The notes: generated by a model from the letters alone, not told the origin. DNA of 64,000 bases from Streptomyces ureilyticus (GCF_011045025.1 NZ_JAAKZX010000007.1:1-64000); one strand, 5' to 3'. Shown: positions 41,962 through 51,110, numbered from the stretch's first letter. Numbers and translations are program-made.

Positions 41962-42909
41962 TCAGAGGCCGGGGCAGGGGCAGGCGAGGTCGGCCATGCG
42001 GCCGAAGAGCTGGGGGCCGTCGAGCGGGGGCAGCGAGGGGTCGAGCTCGCGGTAGACGGTGTGCACGTTGACGGCGAGGCGTTCGCTCTCGTCGAGGTCG
42101 GCGAAGCGTCCGAGACTGATGTCGCGTCCGGCCGCCTCGGCGGGCATTCCCGCGCCGAAGCGGGCGCTGGCCTCTTCGTGGACGTACGACAGATAGTCGC
42201 GGACGGTGCGGACCGCCTCCTTCGTGGTGACCGGGCCGTGGCCGGGCACGACGATGTCCACGTCGAGGCCGAGGAGCAGGTCGCAGGCGGTGAGCCAGTT
42301 GGTGAACGGGCCGTGCCATATGACGGGTGTGGAGCCGGCGAACACGATGTCTCCGGTGTAGACGGTCCGCGCACGCGGGACATGGACGATCGTGTCCCCG
42401 GCGCTGTGTGCGGGGCCCACGTCGATCAGACGGACCTCCGTCCCGCCGATGTCCAGGACCGTCTCGCCGTCGAAGACCCGGTGCGGAAGCACTGGCCGGA
42501 CGCCGGAGTAGTCGAAGCGGCCGAAGATCCGGCGGGCGAACCGGCCCGCGGCAGTGTCCGCGCCGGTCAGTGCCCGCATCTCGGCCGGGCCCACCTGCCG
42601 CATGTCGGTCAGCGAGCCGCGGGCCGCGATGATCTCGGCGTGGGCCACGAGCTGGTTGCCGAACCAGTGGTCGCCATTGCCATGGGTGTTGACCACGGTC
42701 GAGACGGGCGCGGCGTCGGTCACCGGCGCCAGCCCCTCGAGCATGGCCCGGGTGAGGCGCAGGTCGTAGAGGGTGTCGACGAGCAGGGACTCGCCCCGGC
42801 CGGTGACCAGCCCGGCGTTGCTCATCCCCCATCCGGCCGCACCCGGTACCCACGCATGACAGCCATGGCCGAGGTCGATCCGGCCGACTGGGGAAAGTAC
42901 GGAAGCCAC
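41962..42909 (-). CDS. MBL-fold metallo-hydrolase
   Basis: A 315-aa metallo-beta-lactamase-fold protein. The metal motif is VVNTHGNGDHWFGN, where Asn replaces the second His of the usual H-x-H-x-D-H; the downstream metal residues are visible in VGPAHSAGDTIVHVP and VYTGDIVFAG, and VVPGHGPV. GTG 42909 is chosen because GGAGGAGG sits just before it. The frame is open upstream to ATG 42957 and ATG 42975, but the latter would cover the 14-bp palindrome. It is divergent from the TetR gene. Probable hydrolase on a thioester or lactone in the aromatic pathway. Confidence 0.85.
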   Translation of the reverse strand: MASVLSPVGRIDLGHGCHAWVPGAAGWGMSNAGLVTGRGESLLVDTLYDLRLTRAMLEGLAPVTDAAPVSTVVNTHGNGDHWFGNQLVAHAEIIAARGSLTDMRQVGPAEMRALTGADTAAGRFARRIFGRFDYSGVRPVLPHRVFDGETVLDIGGTEVRLIDVGPAHSAGDTIVHVPRARTVYTGDIVFAGSTPVIWHGPFTNWLTACDLLLGLDVDIVVPGHGPVTTKEAVRTVRDYLSYVHEEASARFGAGMPAEAAGRDISLGRFADLDESERLAVNVHTVYRELDPSLPPLDGPQLFGRMADLACPCPGL

Positions 42910-42960
42910 GCTGCCTCCTCCACGTCCCGAAGCAGCAAATTCGAGACTGAGATCCATCGA

Positions 42961-42974
42961 TGGACTTGAGTCCA
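42961..42974. promoter_or_regulatory. TetR operator-like palindrome (TGGACT-TG-AGTCCA), copy 1
   Basis: A 14-bp palindrome with 6-bp arms lies in the gap between the divergent MBL and TetR genes. The same 14 bases occur at 43850. The position suggests that the TetR protein binds here and controls both directions. Confidence 0.7.
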
Positions 42975-43047
42975 TTCATGGGGCGTAATCTAAAGACGTG
43001 GCTCGCGGAGGGTCAATACCTGTGTACGCCTGTGCTGTACTGGGCCC

Positions 43048-43680
43048 ATGACGATCTCTGAGGCGGGAGGCGCACCCGCACAGGACGCCCCGCCCCTCGG
43101 GCGCCGCGAGCGGAAGCGACAGCAGGTGCGCGACCAGCTCTACAGCGCCGCAGTGGGGCTGTTCGTCGCCCAGGGCTACGAGGCGACGACCATGGAGCAG
43201 ATCGCCGAGTCCGCCGACGTCGCCCGAGCCACCGTCTTCAACCACTTCTCACAGAAGGTCGGCTTCCTGGAGGAGTGGGGCGTCCGCCGCCGGGCCCGGG
43301 TCGCGGTCATCCTCGGCCAGGAGCACGCCGAGGACCTGCCGGTCGGCGACCGGCTGCGCCGCTACCTGGGGGAGATGGCCGACCTCAACGTCGCCTCCCG
43401 TGCGGAGACCACGGTCCTGATGGACGCCTCCGCACGCTTCGGCCGCCTGCTTCAGGACCCCTCCCTGGAAACCGAACTCGCGAAGATCGTCGAGGAGGGG
43501 CGGCAGCGCGGAGAGATCCGGTCGCGGGTCGACCCTGAGCAGGCCGGTGCTTTGCTCGCGTCCTGCTACTTCTCCTCGGTCCTGCGCTGGATCCGCGAGG
43601 AGCCGGCGCCGTTCGACCTGCCCGGCCGCCTCGATGGGGCGCTCGACATCATCCTGCTGGGCATCCTCGCGCATCCGTGA
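43048..43680 (+). CDS. TetR-family transcriptional regulator
   Basis: A 210-aa TetR regulator. The helix-turn-helix is RDQLYSAAVGLFVAQGYEATTMEQIAESADVARATVFNHF (about residues 30-70, read in parts). The C-terminal ligand domain is helical and not diagnostic. ATG 43048 has no clear ribosome site, so the message may be leaderless. It is flanked by two identical palindromes (42961 and 43850), linking it to the MBL gene and to the branched-chain-type transporter that follows. Confidence 0.9.
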   Translation: MTISEAGGAPAQDAPPLGRRERKRQQVRDQLYSAAVGLFVAQGYEATTMEQIAESADVARATVFNHFSQKVGFLEEWGVRRRARVAVILGQEHAEDLPVGDRLRRYLGEMADLNVASRAETTVLMDASARFGRLLQDPSLETELAKIVEEGRQRGEIRSRVDPEQAGALLASCYFSSVLRWIREEPAPFDLPGRLDGALDIILLGILAHP

Positions 43681-44048
43681 CCGGCGCGGAGAGGCGGGGG
43701 AGCGCCGCAGGGGCGTCATGGCCGCAGCTCCCGCAGGCGGTGCGTTCGTCGGTGTCCCGTCGATGACGGGCGGCGGCCCCACCCGGTTCGTGGCCGGCCC
43801 TGCGGCGCCTCGGTCTCGTCCTGGTTGTCGGCGGACTCGAGAGTACATTTGGACTTGAGTCCAAGAATATTTGCTTGATGTGTTGACGGTCATGTGGGCG
43901 CGGCTTAAGTTCAACCCGTCGAACGGGCCGCAAGCCGCAAAGGCCCGCAGAACGACTCTTCGCGCATCGTTTTCGTGCACGCCGGGTGTCCTCCGGGTGC
44001 GTGTGTCCTTTCCCCATGCCGTTCCCGCTCCGTATCCGGGAGGTTCCC
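43681..44048 (+). promoter_or_regulatory. 368-bp control region between TetR and transporter genes
   Basis: No gene is supported here. The region includes the second TetR-type palindrome (43850-43863) and the leader of the Liv-type operon with GGGAGG at 44038. AT content rises between 43845 and 43900, consistent with a promoter. Confidence 0.5.
43850..43863. promoter_or_regulatory. TetR operator-like palindrome (TGGACT-TG-AGTCCA), copy 2
   Basis: Identical in all 14 bases to the copy at 42961, here extended to 16 by flanking T and A (43849-43864). It is about 185 bp before the transporter start. Confidence 0.7.
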
Positions 44049-45245
44049 GTGCGCCCTCGTACGCCCCTTGCCGCTCTCACCATCGGTCTGGCGCTCACCG
44101 TCACAGCGTGCGGAGGTGGTTCGTCCGCGTCCTCCTCCGCCGATGACGGCCCGATCGACATCGGCATGATCACCTCGCTCACCGGTCAGCTCCAGACCCT
44201 CGGAACCGAGGGCCGCAAGGCCGCCGAACTGGCGGTCAAGCAGATCAACAAGGACGGCGGGGTCCTCGGACGGAAGCTGGAGCTGACGGTCAAGGACGAC
44301 AAGAGCCTGCCCGACCAGTCCGTACTGGCCTTCAACGCGTTCAAGGACCAGGGCGTGACCGCGGTGCTCGGCTCACCGTCCGCAGGGTCGGCGCTGGCCA
44401 CGCTGCCCGCGGTGGACCGGGCGGAGATCCCGTACATCTCCCTGAGTCCGGCCGACGAGCAGGTGGCGCCCGTCCACCCCTACGTCTTCGTCGTACCGGC
44501 CCTGGCCTCCGACTACGCCGAGCGGCTGTTGCAGTACTACAAGTCGGAGGGCGTCAGCAAGCTGGCCGTGGCCTACGACACCAAGACCGCGTATCCGACC
44601 GCCGGCTACAAGGCGATGAAGGCGAAGGCCGGTGAGTACGGCATCAAGGTCGTCGCCACCGAGGAGATCCAGAGCACCGCGTCCGACTTCAGCGCCGTCT
44701 TCACGCACGTCAAGGGCACCGACGCCCAGGCGCTCGCGGTGTGGGTGACCGGCCCCGCCTCCGTCGTCCTCACCAAGCAGTACGCCGCCTCGGGACTGGA
44801 CATCCCGATCTCCTTCACCGGCTCCCAGGCCAGCAAGCTGTGGCTCGACCCGGCCGGCAAGGCCGCCGAGGGTGCCATCGTCGCCAGTTCCATCGGCCTG
44901 GTCGGCGACATGCTCCCGGACGGAGCCCAGAAGAAGGCCATCGAGGCCGTCAACAAGCCGTTTACGCAGAAGTACAACTACCCGCCGCCGCAGTTCGCGC
45001 AGGACGGATACACCGGGGTTCAGCTGCTGGCCGCCGCCATCGAGAAGGCGAAGAGCACCGACCACGAGAAGATCCGGCAGGCGATGGAGGGGCTGACGCT
45101 CGCCACCCCGAACGGCACCTACCGCTACAGCGAGAAGGACCACTCGGGCCTGTCCCCCGACTACATCTCGGTCAACGCCGTCACCGACGGGAGGTTCGTG
45201 CCGACCGTCTGGTCGAAGAGCGAGTTGGAGAAGGTGGCCAAGTGA
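44049..45245 (+). CDS. Branched-chain-amino-acid-type ABC substrate-binding lipoprotein
   Basis: A 398-aa lipoprotein: signal peptide with lipobox LTVTAC (Cys about residue 19), a Ser-rich linker, then a type 1 periplasmic-binding fold (IDIGMITSLTGQLQTLGTEG, AVLGSPSAGSALATLPAVDR). GGGAGG precedes GTG 44049; a longer start at 43986 would place residues before the signal peptide. Proteins of this LivJ type often bind aromatic acids as well as amino acids. The setting beside Rieske and FAH genes favours an aromatic ligand. It leads a five-gene operon. Confidence 0.9.
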   Translation: MRPRTPLAALTIGLALTVTACGGGSSASSSADDGPIDIGMITSLTGQLQTLGTEGRKAAELAVKQINKDGGVLGRKLELTVKDDKSLPDQSVLAFNAFKDQGVTAVLGSPSAGSALATLPAVDRAEIPYISLSPADEQVAPVHPYVFVVPALASDYAERLLQYYKSEGVSKLAVAYDTKTAYPTAGYKAMKAKAGEYGIKVVATEEIQSTASDFSAVFTHVKGTDAQALAVWVTGPASVVLTKQYAASGLDIPISFTGSQASKLWLDPAGKAAEGAIVASSIGLVGDMLPDGAQKKAIEAVNKPFTQKYNYPPPQFAQDGYTGVQLLAAAIEKAKSTDHEKIRQAMEGLTLATPNGTYRYSEKDHSGLSPDYISVNAVTDGRFVPTVWSKSELEKVAK

Positions 45246-46015
45246 CCGAGCCCCTGCTCCAAGTGAGCGGCCTGTCACGGTCGTTCGGCGGGGTGTACGC
45301 CGTGGACGGCGTCGACCTGACGGTAGAACGGGGGAGCGCCCTCGGGATCATCGGCCCCAACGGGGCGGGCAAGTCGACCCTGTTCAACCTGGTCAGCGGT
45401 CAACTGCCCGCCGAGCGGGGTGAGATCCGGCTCGACGGACGACGCATCGACCGGCTGTCGCCCCACCACAGAGCCCGCCTGGGGATCGCCATCGTCTTCC
45501 AGGGCGCCCGCACCTTCCACGGGATGAGCGTGCTGGAGAACGCGATGGTGGGCGCCCACGCCACCACCGGCGCAGGGTTCGCGGCAGCCGCACTCAGGCT
45601 GCCGCGCCACCGCCGGGAGGAACGACTGATCGCCGAGCGGGCACGCGAGGCGGTACGGCGGGTCGGGCTCGAGGCCTGGGCGGACCGCCCCGCAGAGCTG
45701 CTGCCGCTCGGGCAGCAGCGCGCGCTCCAGGTCGCCCGCGCCCTGTGCGGGGAACCCACCCTGCTGCTCCTCGACGAACCCGCCTCCGGCCTGCGGGCCG
45801 CGGAGCGGGACCGGCTCGCCGACCTCATCGAGCAACTGCGTGCGGACGGACTCACCATCATGCTCGTCGAACACGATGTCGCCCTCGTCGGCCGCCTCGC
45901 CGACCGCGTCACCGTCCTGGACCTGGGCAGGGTCATCGCCGAGGGCACACCGGACGAGATACGTACCGACCCGCGGGTCGTCACCGCGTATCTGGGCACG
46001 GAGGCGGCCGCGTGA
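45242..46015 (+). CDS. LivG-type ABC transporter ATPase
   Basis: A 257-aa ATPase. Walker A is IIGPNGAGKSTLFN, Q-loop IVFQGARTF, signature LPLGQQRALQVARAL (normal for LivG), Walker B LLLLDEPASGL and switch His MLVEHDVALV. GTG 45242 overlaps the binding-protein stop (GTGA), showing tight coupling. Confidence 0.92.
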   Translation: MTEPLLQVSGLSRSFGGVYAVDGVDLTVERGSALGIIGPNGAGKSTLFNLVSGQLPAERGEIRLDGRRIDRLSPHHRARLGIAIVFQGARTFHGMSVLENAMVGAHATTGAGFAAAALRLPRHRREERLIAERAREAVRRVGLEAWADRPAELLPLGQQRALQVARALCGEPTLLLLDEPASGLRAAERDRLADLIEQLRADGLTIMLVEHDVALVGRLADRVTVLDLGRVIAEGTPDEIRTDPRVVTAYLGTEAAA

Positions 46016-46899
46016 ACGCCTCGCAACCGCCCCGGAGCGATGTCGTCGATGTCGTCGAGGTACGCGACCTGGTGGTCCGCTACGGCGCGGCGACCGCCCT
46101 CGACAACGTCTCGCTGCGTGTCGCGCCCGGTGAGATGGTCGCCCTCGTCGGGCCCAACGGAGCCGGCAAGTCCACCCTGGTCAACACCCTGACCGGAATC
46201 CTGACACCGGCCTCCGGCAGCGTGGAGGTACGGGCCAGGATCGCCCAGGTACCCGAGGGGCGGCAGATGTTCGGCGACCTCACCGTCGACGACAATCTGC
46301 GCCTGGGCGCCTGGCAGCTGCGCGGACGCGGCGAGAGCCGCCGCAAGCAGCGCGACACCTCATGGGTCTACGAGCTCCTTCCCGACCTGGTGCGGGTACG
46401 CGACCGGAAGGCGGGCGGGATGTCGGGAGGCCAGCAGCAGATGGTCGCCGTCGGACGCGCCCTGATGAGCCGGCCGGAGGTCCTCGTGATCGACGAGCTG
46501 TCGCTCGGCCTCGCGCCTCTCATCGTCGCCGACCTCGCCGAGCACCTGACCGAGCTCAACCGGGAGCAGGGCACGGCCGTTGTGCTCATCGAGCAGAACG
46601 CGCGGCTCGCCCTGGACCTGTGCAGCCGCGCCTACGTCCTGGAAGCGGGACGGATCGCCGCCGAGGGCGACAGCGCCGACCTGGCCGCCAGCCCCGACAT
46701 CGCCCGGGCCTACCTCGGCGAGGCCCAGGCACTCCCGGCCCCTCCGGACGCTCAGGACGACCCGGGTCCGCACGACCCGGGTCCGCGCGATCGGGCCATG
46801 GCCGACCCCGCACCCACGCCCGGCACTGCCGGGACCGCCCGGGGCAACCAGGACACCGCCGTCCAGGCCGCGCGGGCCGCGACACGGGAGGCGAAATGA
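46012..46899 (+). CDS. LivF-type ABC transporter ATPase
   Basis: A 295-aa ATPase. Walker A is LVGPNGAGKSTLVN, signature MSGGQQQMVAVGRAL, Walker B VLVIDELSLGLAP. It has a C-terminal extension of about 60 residues, rich in Pro, Asp and Gly (DDPGPHDPGPRDR), that LivF proteins usually lack. GTG 46012 overlaps the LivG stop by GTGA, and its own stop overlaps the next gene. Confidence 0.92.
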   Translation: MNASQPPRSDVVDVVEVRDLVVRYGAATALDNVSLRVAPGEMVALVGPNGAGKSTLVNTLTGILTPASGSVEVRARIAQVPEGRQMFGDLTVDDNLRLGAWQLRGRGESRRKQRDTSWVYELLPDLVRVRDRKAGGMSGGQQQMVAVGRALMSRPEVLVIDELSLGLAPLIVADLAEHLTELNREQGTAVVLIEQNARLALDLCSRAYVLEAGRIAAEGDSADLAASPDIARAYLGEAQALPAPPDAQDDPGPHDPGPRDRAMADPAPTPGTAGTARGNQDTAVQAARAATREAK

Positions 46900-47756
46900 G
46901 CGACTTCCTCGTCTACCTCATCACCGGACTGGGCACCGGCTGCGGCATCGCGCTGATCGGCAGCGGGCTGGTGCTCATCCACCGGGTGACGCGCGTGGTC
47001 AACTTCGCCCAGGGCACCTTCGCCGTCGTCGGGGCGCTGACCGCCATCTCGCTCCTCGACACCGGCCTCCCGCACGGGCTCTCCGAAGTGCTCGGGGTCG
47101 CCGTCGCCGCCGTCGTGGGACTACTCGTCGGCGTGATCGCCATCGGCCGACGGGGCACCTCGCCGCAGGCCGCGCTGATGGTCACCCTGGGCCTTGGCAT
47201 TCTGGCGTACGCCGTGGAGGTCATGCTCTGGGGGGACCAGGGCCGGTCCTCCGAGGGGCTCTCCGGCGCTGTGACCGTGTTCGGCGCCCGTATCCAGACC
47301 CACTACCTGCTCATCATCGGCGTCACCGCGGCCGTATTCGCCGCGCTGGCCGGGCTGTTCGGACGTACCGACGCCGGCAAGGCCCTCTCCGCGTGCTCCT
47401 CCAACCCGTACGCGGCCCGCGTCGTCGGGATCTCCGTCACCCGCATGGGGCTGATCGCCTTCGCCATCGGCGGCGCTCTCGGCGGTCTGGCCGGCGTTCT
47501 GCTGGCGCCCATGAACTCGATGGCCTTCGACTCCGACGTGGCGCTGATCATCAACGGTTTCGCGGCGGCGGTCGTCGGGTCCATGCATCACATCGGCCGC
47601 ACTCTGGCCGGTGCGCTGTTCCTCGGTGTGGCCGAGGCGATGGTCGCGGGCTATGGAAGCGCCACGTACCAGACCGTGGTGGCGCTGGGGCTGGTCCTGG
47701 CGCTGATGATCGGGCAGGCGGCCCGCACCCACAGCGTCGTGGCGGAGGCCGGATGA
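46896..47756 (+). CDS. LivH-type ABC transporter permease
   Basis: A 286-aa permease with about eight membrane segments. The N-terminus has GTGCGIALIGSGLVLIHRVTRVVNFAQG, and the RVVGISVTRMGLIAFAIGGALGGLAG segment is typical of LivH. ATG 46896 overlaps the LivF stop (ATGA). Confidence 0.92.
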   Translation: MSDFLVYLITGLGTGCGIALIGSGLVLIHRVTRVVNFAQGTFAVVGALTAISLLDTGLPHGLSEVLGVAVAAVVGLLVGVIAIGRRGTSPQAALMVTLGLGILAYAVEVMLWGDQGRSSEGLSGAVTVFGARIQTHYLLIIGVTAAVFAALAGLFGRTDAGKALSACSSNPYAARVVGISVTRMGLIAFAIGGALGGLAGVLLAPMNSMAFDSDVALIINGFAAAVVGSMHHIGRTLAGALFLGVAEAMVAGYGSATYQTVVALGLVLALMIGQAARTHSVVAEAG

Positions 47757-47885
47757 CGCCTCATCAGTCCTCTGTGGGACGCCCGCTGCCCTCCGCGTAC
47801 ACCGGGCGTATGCACGCATGGGCCACCCCGTCCGTGCTCGATCCGTATCCGCCGCACCAGAGCCGCACCAGAAAGGCAGCACGAT

Positions 47886-49019
47886 ATGAGCGCCGTCACC
47901 TCCGGCCGTGAACGGGCCGCCTCCCAGCCCCCCGGCGGCGCGGGCGGCACGGGGGACAACGAGCCGTCGGACGCCCGAGGGCCCCTCGGCGCCCGTTTCG
48001 CCGGCCGGGGAAGGCGGGCCGGCCTCGTCGCGGCCGGCGCGGCGGTGGCCGTGACCCTCGCCCTGCCTCCGATGCTGACCGCCAGCCAGCTCTCGGTGTA
48101 CATCCTGCTCGCCCTGTCCGCCATGGTCACCGTCGGGCTGAGCCTGCTCATGGGCTACGCGGGCCAGGTCTCCATCGGCCAGGCGTCGTTCTACGCCATC
48201 GGCGCCTACGCGGCCGGCCTGCTGAGCGTCCACGGCACGCCGCCGCTGCTGGCGCTGGCCGCGGCGCCACTGATCGCCGCCCTGTTCGCCGCCGCCATCG
48301 GCGGACCGCTGCTGCGGCTGCGAGGGCACCACCTGGCCTTCGCCACCATCGCCCTGCAGCTCATCCTCATCTCCTTGCTCGGCGAGGCGGACTGGGCCGG
48401 TGGCTCGGTCGGTCTGCAGGGCATCCCACGACTCTCCGCCGGAGGTACGGAACTCGGCGAGGACATCCACTACGCCTACCTGGCCTGGGCTGCCGTGGCC
48501 GTCACCGTCCTGGTCGCCCGCAACGTCGTCACCTCACGGGCCGGCCGCGGGCTGCGTGCGCTGGCCACCAGCGAGACGGCGGCGAGCGCCAGCGGAGTGC
48601 CGGTGGCCCGCTACAAACTCGCCGTGTTCACCCTGGCCGCCGCGTTCGCCGGACTCGCCGGAGGGATCTACGCCTTCTTCATCGGCTACATCAACCCGGG
48701 GTCCTTCCCGGTCCTGCTGTCCATCCAGTTCCTGGTGATGGCCGTCGTCGGCGGGCTCGGCACCATCTGGGGCGCGCTCCTAGGCGCCACCGCGATCACC
48801 CTGATCGTGCAGTTCCTCAACGACCTGGGCTCCAGGCCGGGCATGCCCGCCAGCGCCCCCAGCATCCTCAACTACGCCGTGTACGCGGCCCTTCTCATCC
48901 TCGTCGTGCTGTTCCTGCCGCGCGGCATCGTCCCCGCACTGCGTGACGCGTGGCAGCAGCGCCGCATCGCGGGACACGCAGGTGCGGGAACTGGGACCGC
49001 CGAGCGGGCCGAGCCGTAA
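47886..49019 (+). CDS. LivM-type ABC transporter permease
   Basis: A 377-aa permease. An N-terminal hydrophilic stretch of about 45 residues precedes eight to ten membrane segments. Landmarks are SLLMGYAGQVSIGQASFYAIGAY, LRGHHLAFATIALQLI and FLVMAVVGGLGTIWGALLGA. It follows LivH after 129 bases, so it may have its own ribosome control but belongs to the same transporter. Confidence 0.92.
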   Translation: MSAVTSGRERAASQPPGGAGGTGDNEPSDARGPLGARFAGRGRRAGLVAAGAAVAVTLALPPMLTASQLSVYILLALSAMVTVGLSLLMGYAGQVSIGQASFYAIGAYAAGLLSVHGTPPLLALAAAPLIAALFAAAIGGPLLRLRGHHLAFATIALQLILISLLGEADWAGGSVGLQGIPRLSAGGTELGEDIHYAYLAWAAVAVTVLVARNVVTSRAGRGLRALATSETAASASGVPVARYKLAVFTLAAAFAGLAGGIYAFFIGYINPGSFPVLLSIQFLVMAVVGGLGTIWGALLGATAITLIVQFLNDLGSRPGMPASAPSILNYAVYAALLILVVLFLPRGIVPALRDAWQQRRIAGHAGAGTGTAERAEP

Positions 49020-49161
49020 CACCGTAGGGGCTGTGCCTCGGAGAGCGGGGCGCAGCCTCCAAGCGTGGGAAGGGGACTCCGCCGCCGGTGGGTTGGGCGC
49101 CCTGCGACGGCCGTTGTGCTGCTCATGCTCATCGATACGGGCTCATCGATGACGGGTCGCC

Positions 49162-49929
49162 TTATCGGGCGACGTAGCCGCCGTCGACGGGGAGGGCGAC
49201 GCCGACCACGAAGCTGGCTCCGGGGCTGCACAGCCACAAGACGGCCTGGGCGATCTCCTCGGCCGTCCCGAGCCGGTTGATGGGCTGGTTGGCCTCGGCC
49301 TCGGCGAGGTCGAGCTCGCCCTTGGCGATCATGTCGCTGACCATGGGCGTGTTGATGGTGCCGGGGCAGACGGCGTTGACACGGATGCCGCGCGGGGCGT
49401 ACTCGAGGGCCGTGCTGGTGGTCAGGCCGATCACTCCGTGCTTGGAGGCGTGGTAGGAGGCGCGGCCGGGCAGGCCGACGAGGCCGCCCAGGGAGGAGCA
49501 GTTGACGATGGCACCGCCGCCCTGGGTGCGCATGTGCCGCAGCTCGTGCTTCATGCACGCCCACACACCGCGGAGGTTGATGGCGTTGACGCGGTCGAAC
49601 CTCTCGGCGGGCTCCTCGGCGGCGTCGCTCGCCGGGATCTGGATACCGGCGTTGTTGTAGGCCATGTCGAGTCGGCCGAAGGTCTCGACCGTGCGGTCGA
49701 CCGCGGCGGCGACCTGCTCCTCGTCGCTGACGTCGCAGGTGAGGGCGAGGACTCGGTGGCCCGCCTCCGTGAGCTCCTTCGCGGCTGCGTTCAGGGCGGC
49801 TTCGTCGATGTCGGTGAGGGCGACGGCGGCTCCGGACTCGGCGAAGGCGCGGGCGGTGGCCAGGCCCATGCCGGAGCCGGCTCCGGTGACGAGGGCGACC
49901 TGGCCGGTGAAGTCGTAGGTGGGGTTCAT
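49162..49929 (-). CDS. Short-chain dehydrogenase/reductase (SDR)
   Basis: A 255-aa classical SDR. NAD(P) motif VALVTGAGSGMGLATARAF; the active-site Tyr-Lys is in ASYHASKHGVIGL; NNAG is also present (YNNAGIQIPASD). The Asp after the second strand (LTDID) favours NAD(H). GGGAGAG precedes ATG 49929. It lies downstream of a cyclophilin-like gene and another SDR on the same strand, which may form a short redox operon. Confidence 0.9.
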   Translation of the reverse strand: MNPTYDFTGQVALVTGAGSGMGLATARAFAESGAAVALTDIDEAALNAAAKELTEAGHRVLALTCDVSDEEQVAAAVDRTVETFGRLDMAYNNAGIQIPASDAAEEPAERFDRVNAINLRGVWACMKHELRHMRTQGGGAIVNCSSLGGLVGLPGRASYHASKHGVIGLTTSTALEYAPRGIRVNAVCPGTINTPMVSDMIAKGELDLAEAEANQPINRLGTAEEIAQAVLWLCSPGASFVVGVALPVDGGYVAR

Positions 49930-50062
49930 GTCGTGCTCTCCCATCGCGGGTTGCACCGCGGACTGTTCTGTGGTCGGGGTCTCGTTGTTGCGCCTGCCCG
50001 CATGCCGGGGGGTGCGCCCGGAGGCGTAAGGCATGCGCGCGCTCTCCGCTTGAGCGGCAGGG

Positions 50063-50422
50063 TCAGGAGGCGTCTTCGATGGTGACGTCGACCTCGGCGT
50101 TGTCGGCGAGCTGCTTGGTGGCACCTTCAGGCATGTGGCCCAGGATGATGAGGTCCTTGCCCGCGCTGGGCGAGCCGTCGCGGTAGAAGAGGGCGAGGTT
50201 GCCCCAGGGGGCGTAGTAGGCGAGGTCGCCAGTACGGGGATGGACTCCGCTCGGGGCGCCGGAGGTGGACAGCCCGCGGGGCAGGTCGGCGATCTTCTCG
50301 TTCCCGTGGAAGTCGGTCAGGTTCAGGTTGAGGGGGAGCTGGGCGGCGAAATCGCGGGCGGCCGGGCTGTCGTTGAGTGTCGCGTCGACCGGAGTGCCGT
50401 CGATGGTGATGCGAATGTTCAT
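50063..50422 (-). CDS. Cyclophilin-like fold protein
   Basis: A 119-aa protein of the small cyclophilin-like (DUF369-type) family: MNIRITIDGTPVDATLND, FAAQLPLNLNLTDFHGNEKIADLP and YYAPWGNLALFYRD. This family often lies beside SDR and flavodoxin genes. It starts at ATG 50422, 22 nt after the second SDR. Function unknown; probably not a prolyl isomerase. Confidence 0.87.
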   Translation of the reverse strand: MNIRITIDGTPVDATLNDSPAARDFAAQLPLNLNLTDFHGNEKIADLPRGLSTSGAPSGVHPRTGDLAYYAPWGNLALFYRDGSPSAGKDLIILGHMPEGATKQLADNAEVDVTIEDAS

Positions 50423-50444
50423 GGCGGTGGACCTGTCAGGGGGT

Positions 50445-51110
50445 TCAGTCGGGGAGGGGCTCGGAGTAGTGCCGGAAGCCGTCGCGCTTGTCGTGCATGT
50501 CGTACAGGCGCTGGGCCAGGGCCTCGGGGTTGCTGTGCTCGGCGTCGGGGCGGATGGCTCCGGGGATGATCAGTTGCGCGGCGTGGATGTTCTCCGGGGC
50601 GAGGGTGTCGTGGAGCATGCGGGCGTACGCGCTCTCGGCGGCGAAGGCGACCGAGGTGCCGGCGACGTTCGGGTTGGGGCGTACGGCACTGGAGCCGTTG
50701 ACGAACAGCAGGGTGCCGCGGCCGAGTTCCCGCATGCCGGGCAGGACGGCGTTCACGCAGGTGACGGGACCCTTGACGGAGAAGCCGAGCGGGGCGTCGA
50801 GGTCGTCGGCGCTGGTGTCGAGGACCGGCTTCATGAAGTCGCCTCGGGGCACGGGGCTGTACTGGAGGATCTCGATGGTCCCCAGTGAGGTTCCGGCCGC
50901 GTACAGGGCGGCATCCAGGGACTCGATGTCGAGCACGTCGGCGGTGAACCCGCGGGCCTGGATGCCGTCGCGGGTCAGCTCGGCCGTGAGGTCGTCCAGG
51001 TGCTGGTTGTTGCGGGAGATGAGGGCGACGGTGTGGCCGGCGCTTCCGAAGCGGCGGGCGGTGGCGAGTCCGAGGCCGGCACCGGCGCCGACCAACGCGA
51101 AAGTGGTCAC
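50445..51110 (-). CDS. SDR-type NAD(P)-dependent protein
   Basis: A 221-aa Rossmann protein beginning VTTFALVGAGAGLGLATARRFG, with a glycine-rich NAD(P) motif. A Tyr-x3-Lys pair is not evident (FAAESAYARMLHD has Tyr without a matching Lys), so it is an atypical SDR. AAGGAG precedes GTG 51110. It is the first gene of the three-gene minus-strand group and divergent from the XRE regulator at 51339. Confidence 0.85.
   Translation of the reverse strand: MTTFALVGAGAGLGLATARRFGSAGHTVALISRNNQHLDDLTAELTRDGIQARGFTADVLDIESLDAALYAAGTSLGTIEILQYSPVPRGDFMKPVLDTSADDLDAPLGFSVKGPVTCVNAVLPGMRELGRGTLLFVNGSSAVRPNPNVAGTSVAFAAESAYARMLHDTLAPENIHAAQLIIPGAIRPDAEHSNPEALAQRLYDMHDKRDGFRHYSEPLPD

Noticed and set aside
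45242..46015. LivG ATPase signature LPLGQQ looked degenerate compared with LSGGQ
   Set aside because: LivG proteins normally carry a GQQR-type signature, so this is ordinary for the family.
49020..49161. Possible hairpin between the convergent LivM and SDR genes
   Set aside because: The best pairing (GGCTGTGC with GCGCAGCC) has a mismatch and a long loop, so it is not reported as a terminator.
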